From positions 109,501-173,500 of the forward strand of contig CANTFL010000204.1 of the NCBI GenBank assembly GCA_947650285.1: DNA of 64,000 nt. The letters run 5' to 3'. The translations under genes were made by a program, and so were the position numbers. This document shows, piece by piece, positions 41,289-50,346 of the stretch (position 1 is the stretch's first letter; every line of letters begins with the position of its first letter). Under the pieces are notes generated by a model. The model was not told the origin of the DNA. It searched no databases and saw only the letters and a list, made by a program, of their open reading frames with translations. Origin of the DNA: Hyaloperonospora brassicae. Its lineage: Eukaryota; Oomycota; Peronosporomycetes; Peronosporales; Peronosporaceae.

Positions 41289-43775
41289 ATGGTGCGCGTG
41301 CCCGGATCTTCTGAGGCCTCTGGATTTCACCGTGAGTCCACTGGCGAAGATGTCAAGATCAAGCAAGAACCTGGGATTGAAGTGTCAGCGACAGAGGGAT
41401 CGACGCAGACACGCAGAAACACAAGATCCTCAGATCATCAGAGTTTTGGGAGGGGCCCTGATGAAATGAAAATGAAAGAGGAAGATCGAGAGATCGATCT
41501 GGAAGATAAACCTCAAATACCTCCTAGGGCCCTTTCGGGGGCCACCGCAGATCGCTCTGCAAAGAGCGATCTGCTGGATGAAAATCCAATGGTGAAAACC
41601 ACATCGGCGAAAGCCAAACCCTATTCCTTCGTCGAGAGATCGCCCGACCTCAAGCCGAGACACTCGACCGCGAGATCGACCGCATTGGAACGATCCAAGA
41701 TGAGATCGGTGGGATCAGACGTCAAAGAGCGACAGATCGGCCACACCGTGCAACCGAAGACCGGAGTCAAGGAGGAATGCGATGAAGCACCAGGTAAGAT
41801 CGCGAGGCCAAAGACGGAATACAACCCAGGGAAGATCGCGTCCAGGGAGAAGGAGACGAACAGCGAAGCGCGGGACCGTGCAAAGTGGCAGTATTATTAT
41901 GGCCATTTGAAAACGCTACTCAAGACGGATCCAGTGTTCAAGATATTAAGGCCCAAGTTGATCGGTCCTCTGGACAAGCCGATCTCGGTCCCACCTCCGG
42001 GGACCAACAAAGTTGACGAGATCAATTTGATTTTGCAGATGTTGGATGACATGGGTGTCTGCCCTAACGCTTTTGATGGAGATGAACTGCTGAGCTGCAG
42101 CTTGGAACAGTTGAAGAACGCGGCGAACGAGTTTGTGGAGATCATGATAATGTTGGTGGGCAAAGCCAACGCTCCTGAAGACAAGCTCGAGACACCTTTT
42201 GATTCGCTTCAGGAACACGCCGTGGGATCGCCCCGCTACGCCTCGGACGACTCCGAGAGCGAGTCAGATGGATCCATCAGCATTCGTCGAATGTCGTTAG
42301 GACCGTCTGGCGGTATGTTCTTAAAGGACAAGATCGGCCAAGCCAAGATCGACGCCTTTAAAGGACAAGCCAAGAGCGACATGCCACAGAGATCGGCCGG
42401 TACCCGTACTAGGCTGAATGATCAAGAAGAGGGCGATCTAAGCCGGCACTTCAATGCAGCCATGAGGAAGTACGAGGCGGATCAACGTACAGCTCAGCGA
42501 ATGACTCGACAGCCGACCCACTACCCAGATCGCCGTGCCTTTTTCCATCCCTCGCTCGAAAGCCATGGCATGCCGGATGTGGAGATGGAATCGGTGAAGT
42601 CGGACACTTACCAGCAGATCCATCAAGAGGCGGAATACGACCCGGACGATTTATGGATGCCTGAACCACGGCGCCCTCAAGTAGCCTCGACCGGTGTGAC
42701 TGCCGGAGGGGGAAACATCACGCAGAGGATCAGAATCTCATCGATTTCTGAACTGAAAGAATTCTCAGGGAAGGATCGGGAGGTAGACAAAGCACGAACC
42801 TGGATCGGTAAATTGAAGTCAGCGTTCCTCCGGGATCAAGCACCGGACGAAGAGAGATGTCTGGTTTTCGGTGATCTCATGGTGGGCCCCGCCCGTTATT
42901 GGTACCGACAGCTGAGTAGATCGACGAGATTCAATTGGAAGGAGTTGATGAACAGCTTTCTTGTGGAATATGCGGGACACGGGATGTCCGCGAGCCGACA
43001 GTATTACCACGCAAAGAAGCGATCGGAGGAAGACCCTTTGCAGTACCTGTATCGGCTTAATGTGATGGGAATGGAAGCGAAGATACCAGTGATGACTGGA
43101 TCGCCAGCTGCGCGCAAGGAACATGTCAACCATTTCATTGACACTTTGGACGACCCCGATCTGTCCAATCAATTGCTACTGCTGAATGTAGAAGACACGG
43201 AGGCCATGCAAAAGACACTGCATGGATATCAACAAGGGAGATCGCGTCAAGGGAAAGTGATGATGGGATCGTCCAAGTTCAGACAGAAGGGAACTCAGGG
43301 TCCAGCGCTGTCTAAGCCTGCACGAGCAGTGAGGATGATCCGTACCGAGGATGTCAGCAGCGAGTCAGGATCGGACACTTACGGATCAGATTTGGAAGAT
43401 CGATTGAGATCAGTCCATGTAGCTGCCACTACGGATCGGCGTTCGTCTCCTAATGACGTTACAGCAAACGCGAGATCGGTCGACCCGAGCAATCGTCGAG
43501 ACTATCAAGATCGCAATGTGCCATCGAAGCCGTGTACTCATTGCGGATCGACCAAGCATGGAGATCTCGGTTGCTGGAAACGGCTCACTTGCCAGAAGTG
43601 TGGGCGTAAAGGACACCCCTCTGACAACTGTTTCTTCGTGTGCCGTGCCTGCGGTGAGATGCACGACCCGGGGAAGTGTCCCATGGAGGAGTTCTACAAC
43701 ATGATCCGCCAGTGGTATGTCCCGAACAAGCATGCGGGGATGCTGCCAGAAAAGGCCGAGAAGATGTTAAACTAG
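41289..43775 (+). CDS. Gypsy Gag polyprotein
   Basis: 828 residues, starting at the first base after the LTR. The N-terminal 450 residues are charged and probably disordered. A retrotransposon Gag capsid-like region follows around 490-650 (KEFSGKDREVDKARTWIGKL, then WKELMNSFLVEYAG). The C-terminus has three closely spaced zinc knuckles at about 749-797: CTHCGSTKHGDLGC, CQKCGRKGHPSDNC and CRACGEMHDPGKC. The third has three rather than four residues before the histidine. It ends at TAG 43773-43775, directly behind a slippery heptamer, so a fraction of ribosomes probably continues into pol. GATC words fall in all codon phases across this gene. Confidence 0.9.
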   Translation: MVRVPGSSEASGFHRESTGEDVKIKQEPGIEVSATEGSTQTRRNTRSSDHQSFGRGPDEMKMKEEDREIDLEDKPQIPPRALSGATADRSAKSDLLDENPMVKTTSAKAKPYSFVERSPDLKPRHSTARSTALERSKMRSVGSDVKERQIGHTVQPKTGVKEECDEAPGKIARPKTEYNPGKIASREKETNSEARDRAKWQYYYGHLKTLLKTDPVFKILRPKLIGPLDKPISVPPPGTNKVDEINLILQMLDDMGVCPNAFDGDELLSCSLEQLKNAANEFVEIMIMLVGKANAPEDKLETPFDSLQEHAVGSPRYASDDSESESDGSISIRRMSLGPSGGMFLKDKIGQAKIDAFKGQAKSDMPQRSAGTRTRLNDQEEGDLSRHFNAAMRKYEADQRTAQRMTRQPTHYPDRRAFFHPSLESHGMPDVEMESVKSDTYQQIHQEAEYDPDDLWMPEPRRPQVASTGVTAGGGNITQRIRISSISELKEFSGKDREVDKARTWIGKLKSAFLRDQAPDEERCLVFGDLMVGPARYWYRQLSRSTRFNWKELMNSFLVEYAGHGMSASRQYYHAKKRSEEDPLQYLYRLNVMGMEAKIPVMTGSPAARKEHVNHFIDTLDDPDLSNQLLLLNVEDTEAMQKTLHGYQQGRSRQGKVMMGSSKFRQKGTQGPALSKPARAVRMIRTEDVSSESGSDTYGSDLEDRLRSVHVAATTDRRSSPNDVTANARSVDPSNRRDYQDRNVPSKPCTHCGSTKHGDLGCWKRLTCQKCGRKGHPSDNCFFVCRACGEMHDPGKCPMEEFYNMIRQWYVPNKHAGMLPEKAEKMLN
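41290..41308 (+). other. Gypsy primer binding site overlapping the gag start
   Basis: TGGTGCGCGTGCCCGGATC begins one base after the LTR. Its complement ends in CCA and fits the 3' end of a tRNA: discriminator A, 7-nt acceptor strand, 5-nt T-stem CCGGG and the loop end GAT. The first gag codons (M-V-R-V-P-G-S) are read from this site. Confidence 0.6.
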
Positions 43776-46700
43776 GACGCTCGCCAGGTTTGAATCTGGT
43801 ACGAGCCGAGCGTTCTGGGCTCTGCATTATTGCATACGTGGAGAAGAAGAAGACGGATCGCGAGAGTAAGCAGGATACAGATATGGAAACAAATATATCT
43901 CGTTCGAAGTCAAAACGTCTTGCTTCCGTGTCCCATCTGAAGCGGATCGATGAATACTCGCGATCTGAACCAACTATGGAGATCGAGCTCGCTTACGGTG
44001 AATCTCGCGGATACTGGAAACACTACTCGCCCGGGAAGTGGTTCAAACAAGCGAAAGCTGTTGGCAAGATCAACAATGTAAAAGCCACTCTGCTATTTGA
44101 TTCTGGTGCTGAAGTGTCGATCATTGACACCACCTTTGCTCGTGAGGTCGGTTGCAATATTGACGAGAGTCAACGACAAGAATGTATTGGGATCGGAGAA
44201 GCTCCGTACATGACAATAGGACGCACCAAGATCAAAGTAACCCTCGCGGGGTCGTTAGTGTACTATTTCAATGTGTGGGTAGGCGATCTGGCAGGGCAAG
44301 AAGCGATTCTGGGCATGGACTTTATGGTTCCTGCCGGAGTGCGGCTCGATCTAGCGGATGGTGCGCTATGTCTACCAGAAGAAATCCGCATTCACCTCGC
44401 AGGACGTCGCCCCGCGTACGGATCGAAGATACAACATATAACGGCGAAGGACCAACACGTGGTGATCCCGGTCGGAGAGTCAAGGGAAGTGAAGATCGGG
44501 ATCGGAGGGGCTAAGATGAAGTTGTGGGTCGCCAGAGGACCAGACTGGGTACCTACCGTGATCTCGGGGTTTGGTAGTAGGAAGTACCTGCAGATGACCA
44601 ACACTGGCGACCGTGAGATCATATTGCCCACCCACACTATATTGGGCTTGTGGACCGAAGGCGATATGGTACCACGAACTCAAGGTTTCGTGACGGTTGG
44701 ATCGGGGAAGTACAAGGAGTGGCAAACTCTGGCGTATGAGGCTACGACGGATCGAGTGAAGGAACTCCCAAAAGAACATACCGGCAAACTGGTAGATCGC
44801 CCTACGTATGCCACCCCCAAACGTATCGTTAAACGACCGTCTGGTACGTTGAAGAACCTATCTCCAGCGATCTCCACGGTAACGCACCAAACTAACAATG
44901 GCGAATCGCAAAAGGCAGATGCTGTGGTTGCCAAAGAAGAAACAGTCAACAGAGCTGAGCTATTGTGGATGGAAAACGACCGTGAGATCGGAACCCAACA
45001 TGCAACGAAGGGAGATCGCGATATCGATCAAGAATGGCTACGTGACATGTCGTCTCTATCGAAAGCCGATCCGACCGGTAAACTGCTGAGGTCGGAGCAG
45101 CCGGGAGAGATGAAAGAGCCTAAGGAAGAAGCAATGTTAAAGACTGAAGATGTCGAGATCGCGGGAACACCAGTTTACTATCACGAGAGCGGAGATTTGT
45201 TTGCTGAAGATATCGAGCAACACATGGCGGTACTACCAGAAATGTCGGCGACTACAGAAGAAGTTACGATTGAGGACATTCAGATCGGCGATCCCGATAT
45301 GCCTCTCACCACTGATCAACAGCGGCTCAGATCGCTGATCTGGAAGAGTCGTCACATCCTCATGGGTAGAGGTAATGCTCTACCACCAGCAGCACGAGGC
45401 GCGATCTGTGATATTGATGTCGGTGGGGCAGCACCGATAGCGCAAAGAGTACGTCCGGTCGCACCTAAATATCGGGAGAAGTTATCGGACCTCATCAAAG
45501 GACTACTAGCGGCCAAGATCGTCCAGCCATCCACGTCACCATGGGCGTCTCCGATAGTGGTGATCATCAAGAAGAACGGAGTGGATATTCGCCTTTGCAT
45601 TGATTATCGAAGAGTGAATCAGCTGACACGTCTGATGGTTTATCCCATGCCGTTGATCAGTGATCTATTAGAAGACCTAGATAAAGCTTTATGGTACTGT
45701 TCGCTGGATATGGCTAGTGGATTCTGGGTGGTTGAGATGACTGAGCGAGCCAAACTGATCTCAGCGTTTGTCACACCGTTTGGTCTTTTCGAGTGGCTGC
45801 GAATGCCTTTTGGGCTTAAGAACGCGCCCCAAATCTATCAACGTCTGGTCGACAACGCGCTGTATGGATACCTCAAGATTGGCCAGAGATCATCCGCTGA
45901 TGGCCAGATCGACGTGTTCAAAGATGGTGAACCGGAGACAGATCGACGACCTTCTATACTGGGACGCCGATCTTACATTGATGACATCCTCATACCAGCC
46001 ACTTCATGGGAGTCTCTGTACGCAAAAGTAGAGCGATTGCTGGAAGCATGTGATAAGTGGAATTTGTCTATCAGTCTCACAAAAAGTTTTTGGGGGTGCC
46101 GTAAGGTCGACTATTTGGGACACCGAGTGTCGATTGATGGTTTGGAGGCTCAGCCCAAGAACTTAGAGTCGTTGGTCAACATCCCGTTCCCTAGCACGCT
46201 ACGAGCTATGCAATCTTTTCTCGGGAGTTTGAACTATTACCGCCGCTTCATTGAAGATTTCGCGGTGTACGCCGCGGTGTTATATGAGTTAAGAGAATCG
46301 GATTTCTTCGAGATCGGCCGATCTCAGCTCGCAGCAGGAGAAGAATGGTTGAACGAAGATCGATGGAAGGAAGCCAAGGTTGCTTTCACTATGCTAAAGG
46401 CTAAGATAGCTACCGCTCCTATGCTCAAACATTTCGACCCAGATCGCCCCCCTGTGATCGTAGTCTACGCTAGCAAGTGGGCTGTTTCAGCGGCCCTGAT
46501 ACAGGAGTACGAGGGCGTATACCATCCGGTTACGTTTACTAGCCGCACCTTGAAGCCCAACGAGCTTAACTATGGAACGGTGGAAAAGGAAGTGCTGGCG
46601 CTACTTCGTGTTTTGGATGTATGCTACACTACGCTTGCTTCGCGAGAGATCACTGTGCTGACTCGACATTCTACGTTAGCGTGGTTGATGCAATCTCGAG

Positions 46701-49126
46701 GACTCAACGGGAGATTAGGACGGTGGGCTGCTTTGTTGTCGAACTGGACTATGGAGGTGAAGAGGTGCGAAAAAGGAGAAGAAGAGATTCTGGGTATGCT
46801 AGCAGCAAGTATCACTCCGAGAGAAGAGGTAGAAGAGATGCTGATCGCGATTTCCCCTCGAAAAGACTGCCGACTCAAAGTATCGATGCCTCCTCCAACG
46901 GTGGAAACGGATGAAGAGTTGTTGGTGGCCAGTTTCGACGGATCGGCTAGGATCAAAAAGAAAGGAGGGTCGTACAGTGCTGTGGTATGGAAGTTACCCG
47001 AGTGGACGATTGTGGCGGCAGAATCTAGATATGCTCACGATTTGACTGTGAATGAAGCTGAGTATAATGGCTTGCTATTGTGCTTTGAGTTACTCGCCGA
47101 TCTGGAAAGGGGGCGAGTAATTCTGTGTGGAGATTCTAATTTGGTGATTCGACAGATGCGCGGTGAGATCGACTGCAAGGCACCAGGCCTTCAGCTTCTG
47201 AGACACAAAGCGTTGGAGAAGCTGCGGTCATGGCCTAGTCACGAGTTTCTACATATGAAGCGAGAGTGGAATCAGAGCGCAGATCGACTAGCCAGCACAG
47301 CGTTGCAGAACGAAAAAGGAAGAACAATTGTAGCTGAAGAAGATCGGCAAGATCTGATGACACTGAACCGTCTCGACGAATTGTTGAAGCCCAAGCAAGA
47401 TGGTCAGCTGGCTCGGGTAACTGCAATCACGAGATCGGCCGAGAGGATACGTCATGAACCTGAAGTGATACAGGAAGAGATAGTGCAGCGAATTAGGATT
47501 CAACGGATTGTCCAAGCTCAAGATGAAGAGCGTTGGATTGTTAATCTCAAGAAGTATCTAAGTGGCGATGTGTCAAACTTGGACGCGGGAGCAGTGAAGG
47601 TATGCGCAAAGCTAGCGCCGGAGTACGAGATCGATGAGAACGATCTGCTATTTTTCTGCCCCTCGGCGAAAAGAAAGTCAGAAGATCGTGATGGTTTGAT
47701 GCGGTTGGTGATCCCTGAGACGTTGCAACAAGACTTCTTGCACCACTATCATACGAGTCTAGAAGGAGGCCACCAGGGTATCGGCCGAACCTATCAGAAG
47801 ATTAGATCGCGATTCCATTGGAGAGGACTATATCGGAGCGTTCAACGATATGTGGGCGAATGCATCGACTGTGAAACCGGAAAAGGAAGCCCGATGATTC
47901 ATGGGAGATCCCCGGGGAATCTACACGCATCCTATCCATTCCAGATCATTGCAATGGATCATATACCGTCGTTGCCCAAGTCCATCAAAGGGAACACCGA
48001 ACTGCTCATTTGGGTGGACCTCTTCTCAGGATATGTAATTGCAAAGGCTAGCTCTTCACGGACGGCACAAACAATAGCGGAAAATTATGAAGAATGTGTG
48101 TTTCGACGCTTCGGGGCTAGCGAGGCTATCAGGCACGATCGAGAACCGGGATTTATGTCCGACTTCTTTCGAGCCTTCAGCCGGATCGTAGGACAAAAAC
48201 AGCGTGCTACCATGGCTTACAGGCCCCAAGCAAATGGAACAGCCGAGCGAATGGTGCAAACCTTGACGCATTCGCTCAAGATGTACGTGGCTGAAGTTGA
48301 CCAACGAGACTGGGATGAGTATGCTGAGCGGCTCACATTTGCCATCAACACCGCTCAAGATCGAGTTCGAGGGGATACCCCATTCTATCTGATTCATGGA
48401 TGGGACCCGCGATCAACGTTGGAAGCTACGTTATCAGTGGGAAACACGAGGACGAGAGATCGCGATCCAAAGCGGTGGAGATATAGTATTCAAAGACAAT
48501 ACCAGCGAGCTCGATCAGCGGTGAATGATCAACTACGACTTGCGATCCACGAGAGGGCAGATCGCCATAACGAAAACGTAGAACAACACGAGATCGAAGT
48601 GGGAACGCAAGTTTGGCTATACCTGGATCGAGTTAAAGAAGGATATGCGAAGAAGCTAGCGCACATGTGGCATGGGCCATTCCGAGTTGCAGACATATGT
48701 GGAGAGCACGCTGTGAAACTGGAGATCGCTGGGACCCCGTATCGGCTATTTCCGATTGTACATTTATCGAAGCTGAAGAAGGTAAAAACGTTCCCTGAAC
48801 GGCCGAAGGATCAGCTTACGATAGACGAAGCAGATCGTTTGGACTTTGATGAAGCTTTGCTGCCAGAAGACAGTTGGGAGAGCGATCTCGAAGAGGGAGA
48901 ATACGAAGTAGAAGAAATATTGGACGTGCGATCTGGTAGGAAAACCCGTTATGGGCGAGTACACCGACAGTTTCTGGTGAAGTGGAAGGGACATCCCGAT
49001 TTAAGTTGGGTGGATGAGGCCGATCTGAGTTGTGGGGCGATCTTGCAAGAGTTTGAACGGAACCGAGTGAGTCGAAACCGTTTTGAAGCAATGCAGTCTC
49101 ACGAAGGCAAGTCGGACGAACCTTAA
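43676..49126 (+). CDS. Gypsy Pol: PR-RT-RNase H-second RNase H-IN-chromodomain
   Basis: A 1816-codon frame in -1 relation to gag. It overlaps gag by 100 nt and is probably expressed by frameshifting at 43772. Numbered from 43676: protease LLFDSGAEVSIID near 142; reverse transcriptase from about 620 with RLCIDYRRVNQ, LRMPFGLKNAP and SYIDDIL near 766; the usual Ty3 RNase H with VVYASKWAVSAAL and the region FTSRTLKPNELNYGTVEKE near 920-1000; a second RNase H HI-like domain at about 1085-1205 (FDGSA, NEAEYNGLLL, LCGDSNLVIRQM, WNQSADRLA); integrase zinc region HHYHTSLEGGHQG ... CIDCETG; integrase D-D-E in AMDHIP, RHDREPGF and NGTAERM; chromodomain at about 1741-1795 (YEVEEILDVR ... FLVKWKGHPDLSWVDEADL). 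All key residues seem present. Confidence 0.92.
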   Translation: MSHGGVLQHDPPVVCPEQACGDAARKGREDVKLGRSPGLNLVRAERSGLCIIAYVEKKKTDRESKQDTDMETNISRSKSKRLASVSHLKRIDEYSRSEPTMEIELAYGESRGYWKHYSPGKWFKQAKAVGKINNVKATLLFDSGAEVSIIDTTFAREVGCNIDESQRQECIGIGEAPYMTIGRTKIKVTLAGSLVYYFNVWVGDLAGQEAILGMDFMVPAGVRLDLADGALCLPEEIRIHLAGRRPAYGSKIQHITAKDQHVVIPVGESREVKIGIGGAKMKLWVARGPDWVPTVISGFGSRKYLQMTNTGDREIILPTHTILGLWTEGDMVPRTQGFVTVGSGKYKEWQTLAYEATTDRVKELPKEHTGKLVDRPTYATPKRIVKRPSGTLKNLSPAISTVTHQTNNGESQKADAVVAKEETVNRAELLWMENDREIGTQHATKGDRDIDQEWLRDMSSLSKADPTGKLLRSEQPGEMKEPKEEAMLKTEDVEIAGTPVYYHESGDLFAEDIEQHMAVLPEMSATTEEVTIEDIQIGDPDMPLTTDQQRLRSLIWKSRHILMGRGNALPPAARGAICDIDVGGAAPIAQRVRPVAPKYREKLSDLIKGLLAAKIVQPSTSPWASPIVVIIKKNGVDIRLCIDYRRVNQLTRLMVYPMPLISDLLEDLDKALWYCSLDMASGFWVVEMTERAKLISAFVTPFGLFEWLRMPFGLKNAPQIYQRLVDNALYGYLKIGQRSSADGQIDVFKDGEPETDRRPSILGRRSYIDDILIPATSWESLYAKVERLLEACDKWNLSISLTKSFWGCRKVDYLGHRVSIDGLEAQPKNLESLVNIPFPSTLRAMQSFLGSLNYYRRFIEDFAVYAAVLYELRESDFFEIGRSQLAAGEEWLNEDRWKEAKVAFTMLKAKIATAPMLKHFDPDRPPVIVVYASKWAVSAALIQEYEGVYHPVTFTSRTLKPNELNYGTVEKEVLALLRVLDVCYTTLASREITVLTRHSTLAWLMQSRGLNGRLGRWAALLSNWTMEVKRCEKGEEEILGMLAASITPREEVEEMLIAISPRKDCRLKVSMPPPTVETDEELLVASFDGSARIKKKGGSYSAVVWKLPEWTIVAAESRYAHDLTVNEAEYNGLLLCFELLADLERGRVILCGDSNLVIRQMRGEIDCKAPGLQLLRHKALEKLRSWPSHEFLHMKREWNQSADRLASTALQNEKGRTIVAEEDRQDLMTLNRLDELLKPKQDGQLARVTAITRSAERIRHEPEVIQEEIVQRIRIQRIVQAQDEERWIVNLKKYLSGDVSNLDAGAVKVCAKLAPEYEIDENDLLFFCPSAKRKSEDRDGLMRLVIPETLQQDFLHHYHTSLEGGHQGIGRTYQKIRSRFHWRGLYRSVQRYVGECIDCETGKGSPMIHGRSPGNLHASYPFQIIAMDHIPSLPKSIKGNTELLIWVDLFSGYVIAKASSSRTAQTIAENYEECVFRRFGASEAIRHDREPGFMSDFFRAFSRIVGQKQRATMAYRPQANGTAERMVQTLTHSLKMYVAEVDQRDWDEYAERLTFAINTAQDRVRGDTPFYLIHGWDPRSTLEATLSVGNTRTRDRDPKRWRYSIQRQYQRARSAVNDQLRLAIHERADRHNENVEQHEIEVGTQVWLYLDRVKEGYAKKLAHMWHGPFRVADICGEHAVKLEIAGTPYRLFPIVHLSKLKKVKTFPERPKDQLTIDEADRLDFDEALLPEDSWESDLEEGEYEVEEILDVRSGRKTRYGRVHRQFLVKWKGHPDLSWVDEADLSCGAILQEFERNRVSRNRFEAMQSHEGKSDEP
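43766..43815 (+). promoter_or_regulatory. Predicted -1 ribosomal frameshift signal, gag to pol
   Basis: G TTA AAC at 43766-43772 is correctly phased in the gag frame, followed at once by TAG. Four bases later a stem begins: ACGCTCG (43777-43783) pairs perfectly with CGAGCGT (43807-43813), enclosing a second hairpin CCAGGT/ATCTGG (43784-43799). Slipping back one base gives ...GTT AAA CTA GGA, which is the pol frame. GTTAAAC is a known slippery sequence in arteriviruses. Confidence 0.7.
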
Positions 49127-49377
49127 CGATCTGGATATGCTGGGAGGCGGTAAAGGCGGATGGAAGGGTTGAAAGATGTGCTAGACGGTAGCATATGCTG
49201 GTGGAGGGTGTTTTTGTGTGTGAATATGGAGATAGTCAAGTGAATTACCCTACGGAATGATGCGGAGCGAGAAGGATCGAGGTCGTGGAAGTTACAAAGA
49301 ATGAAGTATCAAACAGAAGATGATTGAATGACTTACACGAGTATGAAAGACGATCGGGCTTGGACACCGATCTTAGA

Positions 49378-50346
49378 CTAAGATGATGGAGCAGGCTTGA
49401 ACTTGTCCTGTAGACGAGGGATCTGCGATCCGGGGTGATCCCAATAGGCGTTACGGAACTGATTGCGCCAAGGATCCTCTTGGTCCGCCATATCCAATGC
49501 CTCCAACAAGTCGGCGGGGTCGTCAGAGTGTCCTAACCCTGGATACCAAACTCGTTCTTCATGTGGGCGCGGATAGTGGAGGAAGAAGGGATCCAACAAG
49601 ATGTCGAGATCGCAGTGGCCAGCGATCATGCCGTTGAGTATCATCTTCAAGAAGTTCTTCCAACGTGCTCCAAAACGGGATCGGCGTTGCTTTCGTTGAC
49701 GCCAGAATGTTTGCATGAACCGGCCGGATCGTCGTTGGGCCTGGGAGATCGGGAAAGCATGAGTAGACTCCCACAGAGCTTGGCGATGAGTGGACTCGAG
49801 CTCCAGGTAGCGATGGCTCATGTCGCTGTACCATCCAGTCATGGTGAACGATATCGGGTTCACGGGGACCACGATATTATCCCAAGGGGCGGTAGCGTAA
49901 AGAGACTCGATGTGTTGCCGTGAGATCAGCCCAGAAGCCCAAGTCCCCGTAGGCGGGGCTCTCCCATGATTGTGGAAAGGGAACAGAAAATTCCTGGGCT
50001 TGGAGTAGTGGTGAAACAGGAGCTCAATGGTCATGGTCCGCACACAAATCATCGCGATGCGCGAAACTGACCACGGAGCGATCTCGGACGCCACCCGTCG
50101 GGAAGGCGCCAGATAGTTGGGGATCCACCGATCCCGTGGCTGCTGGAGTGGCGGAAGGTTGTCGAAATCAACGGAAGAAATGATTCTGTTGGCCACTGGT
50201 CGCGTCGGAAGGATGATGCTGTTATCGCTGTCGGACAAATGGCGATCCGAAAGCGCAGTGGACCCCGGAGGCGGACTAACGGATCCAGTCTCTCTGTGTG
50301 TCTCCCTCTGTCGGCGACGCCTCCACATCTTCCACGTAACCATCAT
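49378..50346 (-). CDS. Gypsy antisense ORF 2, unknown function
   Basis: The frame opens at about 50358 and has its first ATG at 50346, giving 322 residues. It overlaps the end of antisense ORF 1 by 71 nt (83 for the whole open frame) in the next frame. It might be joined to ORF 1 by +1 frameshifting or splicing, or initiated on its own. Composition is rich in Trp, Tyr, His and Arg (for example FMQTFWRQRKQRRSRFGARW), unlike ORF 1, suggesting a folded domain. No family was recognised. It is transcribed against gag-pol, between pol and the 3' LTR. It is unlikely to be a chance frame, given its length next to another long antisense frame, but homology evidence is needed. Confidence 0.6.
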   Translation of the reverse strand: MMVTWKMWRRRRQRETHRETGSVSPPPGSTALSDRHLSDSDNSIILPTRPVANRIISSVDFDNLPPLQQPRDRWIPNYLAPSRRVASEIAPWSVSRIAMICVRTMTIELLFHHYSKPRNFLFPFHNHGRAPPTGTWASGLISRQHIESLYATAPWDNIVVPVNPISFTMTGWYSDMSHRYLELESTHRQALWESTHAFPISQAQRRSGRFMQTFWRQRKQRRSRFGARWKNFLKMILNGMIAGHCDLDILLDPFFLHYPRPHEERVWYPGLGHSDDPADLLEALDMADQEDPWRNQFRNAYWDHPGSQIPRLQDKFKPAPSS

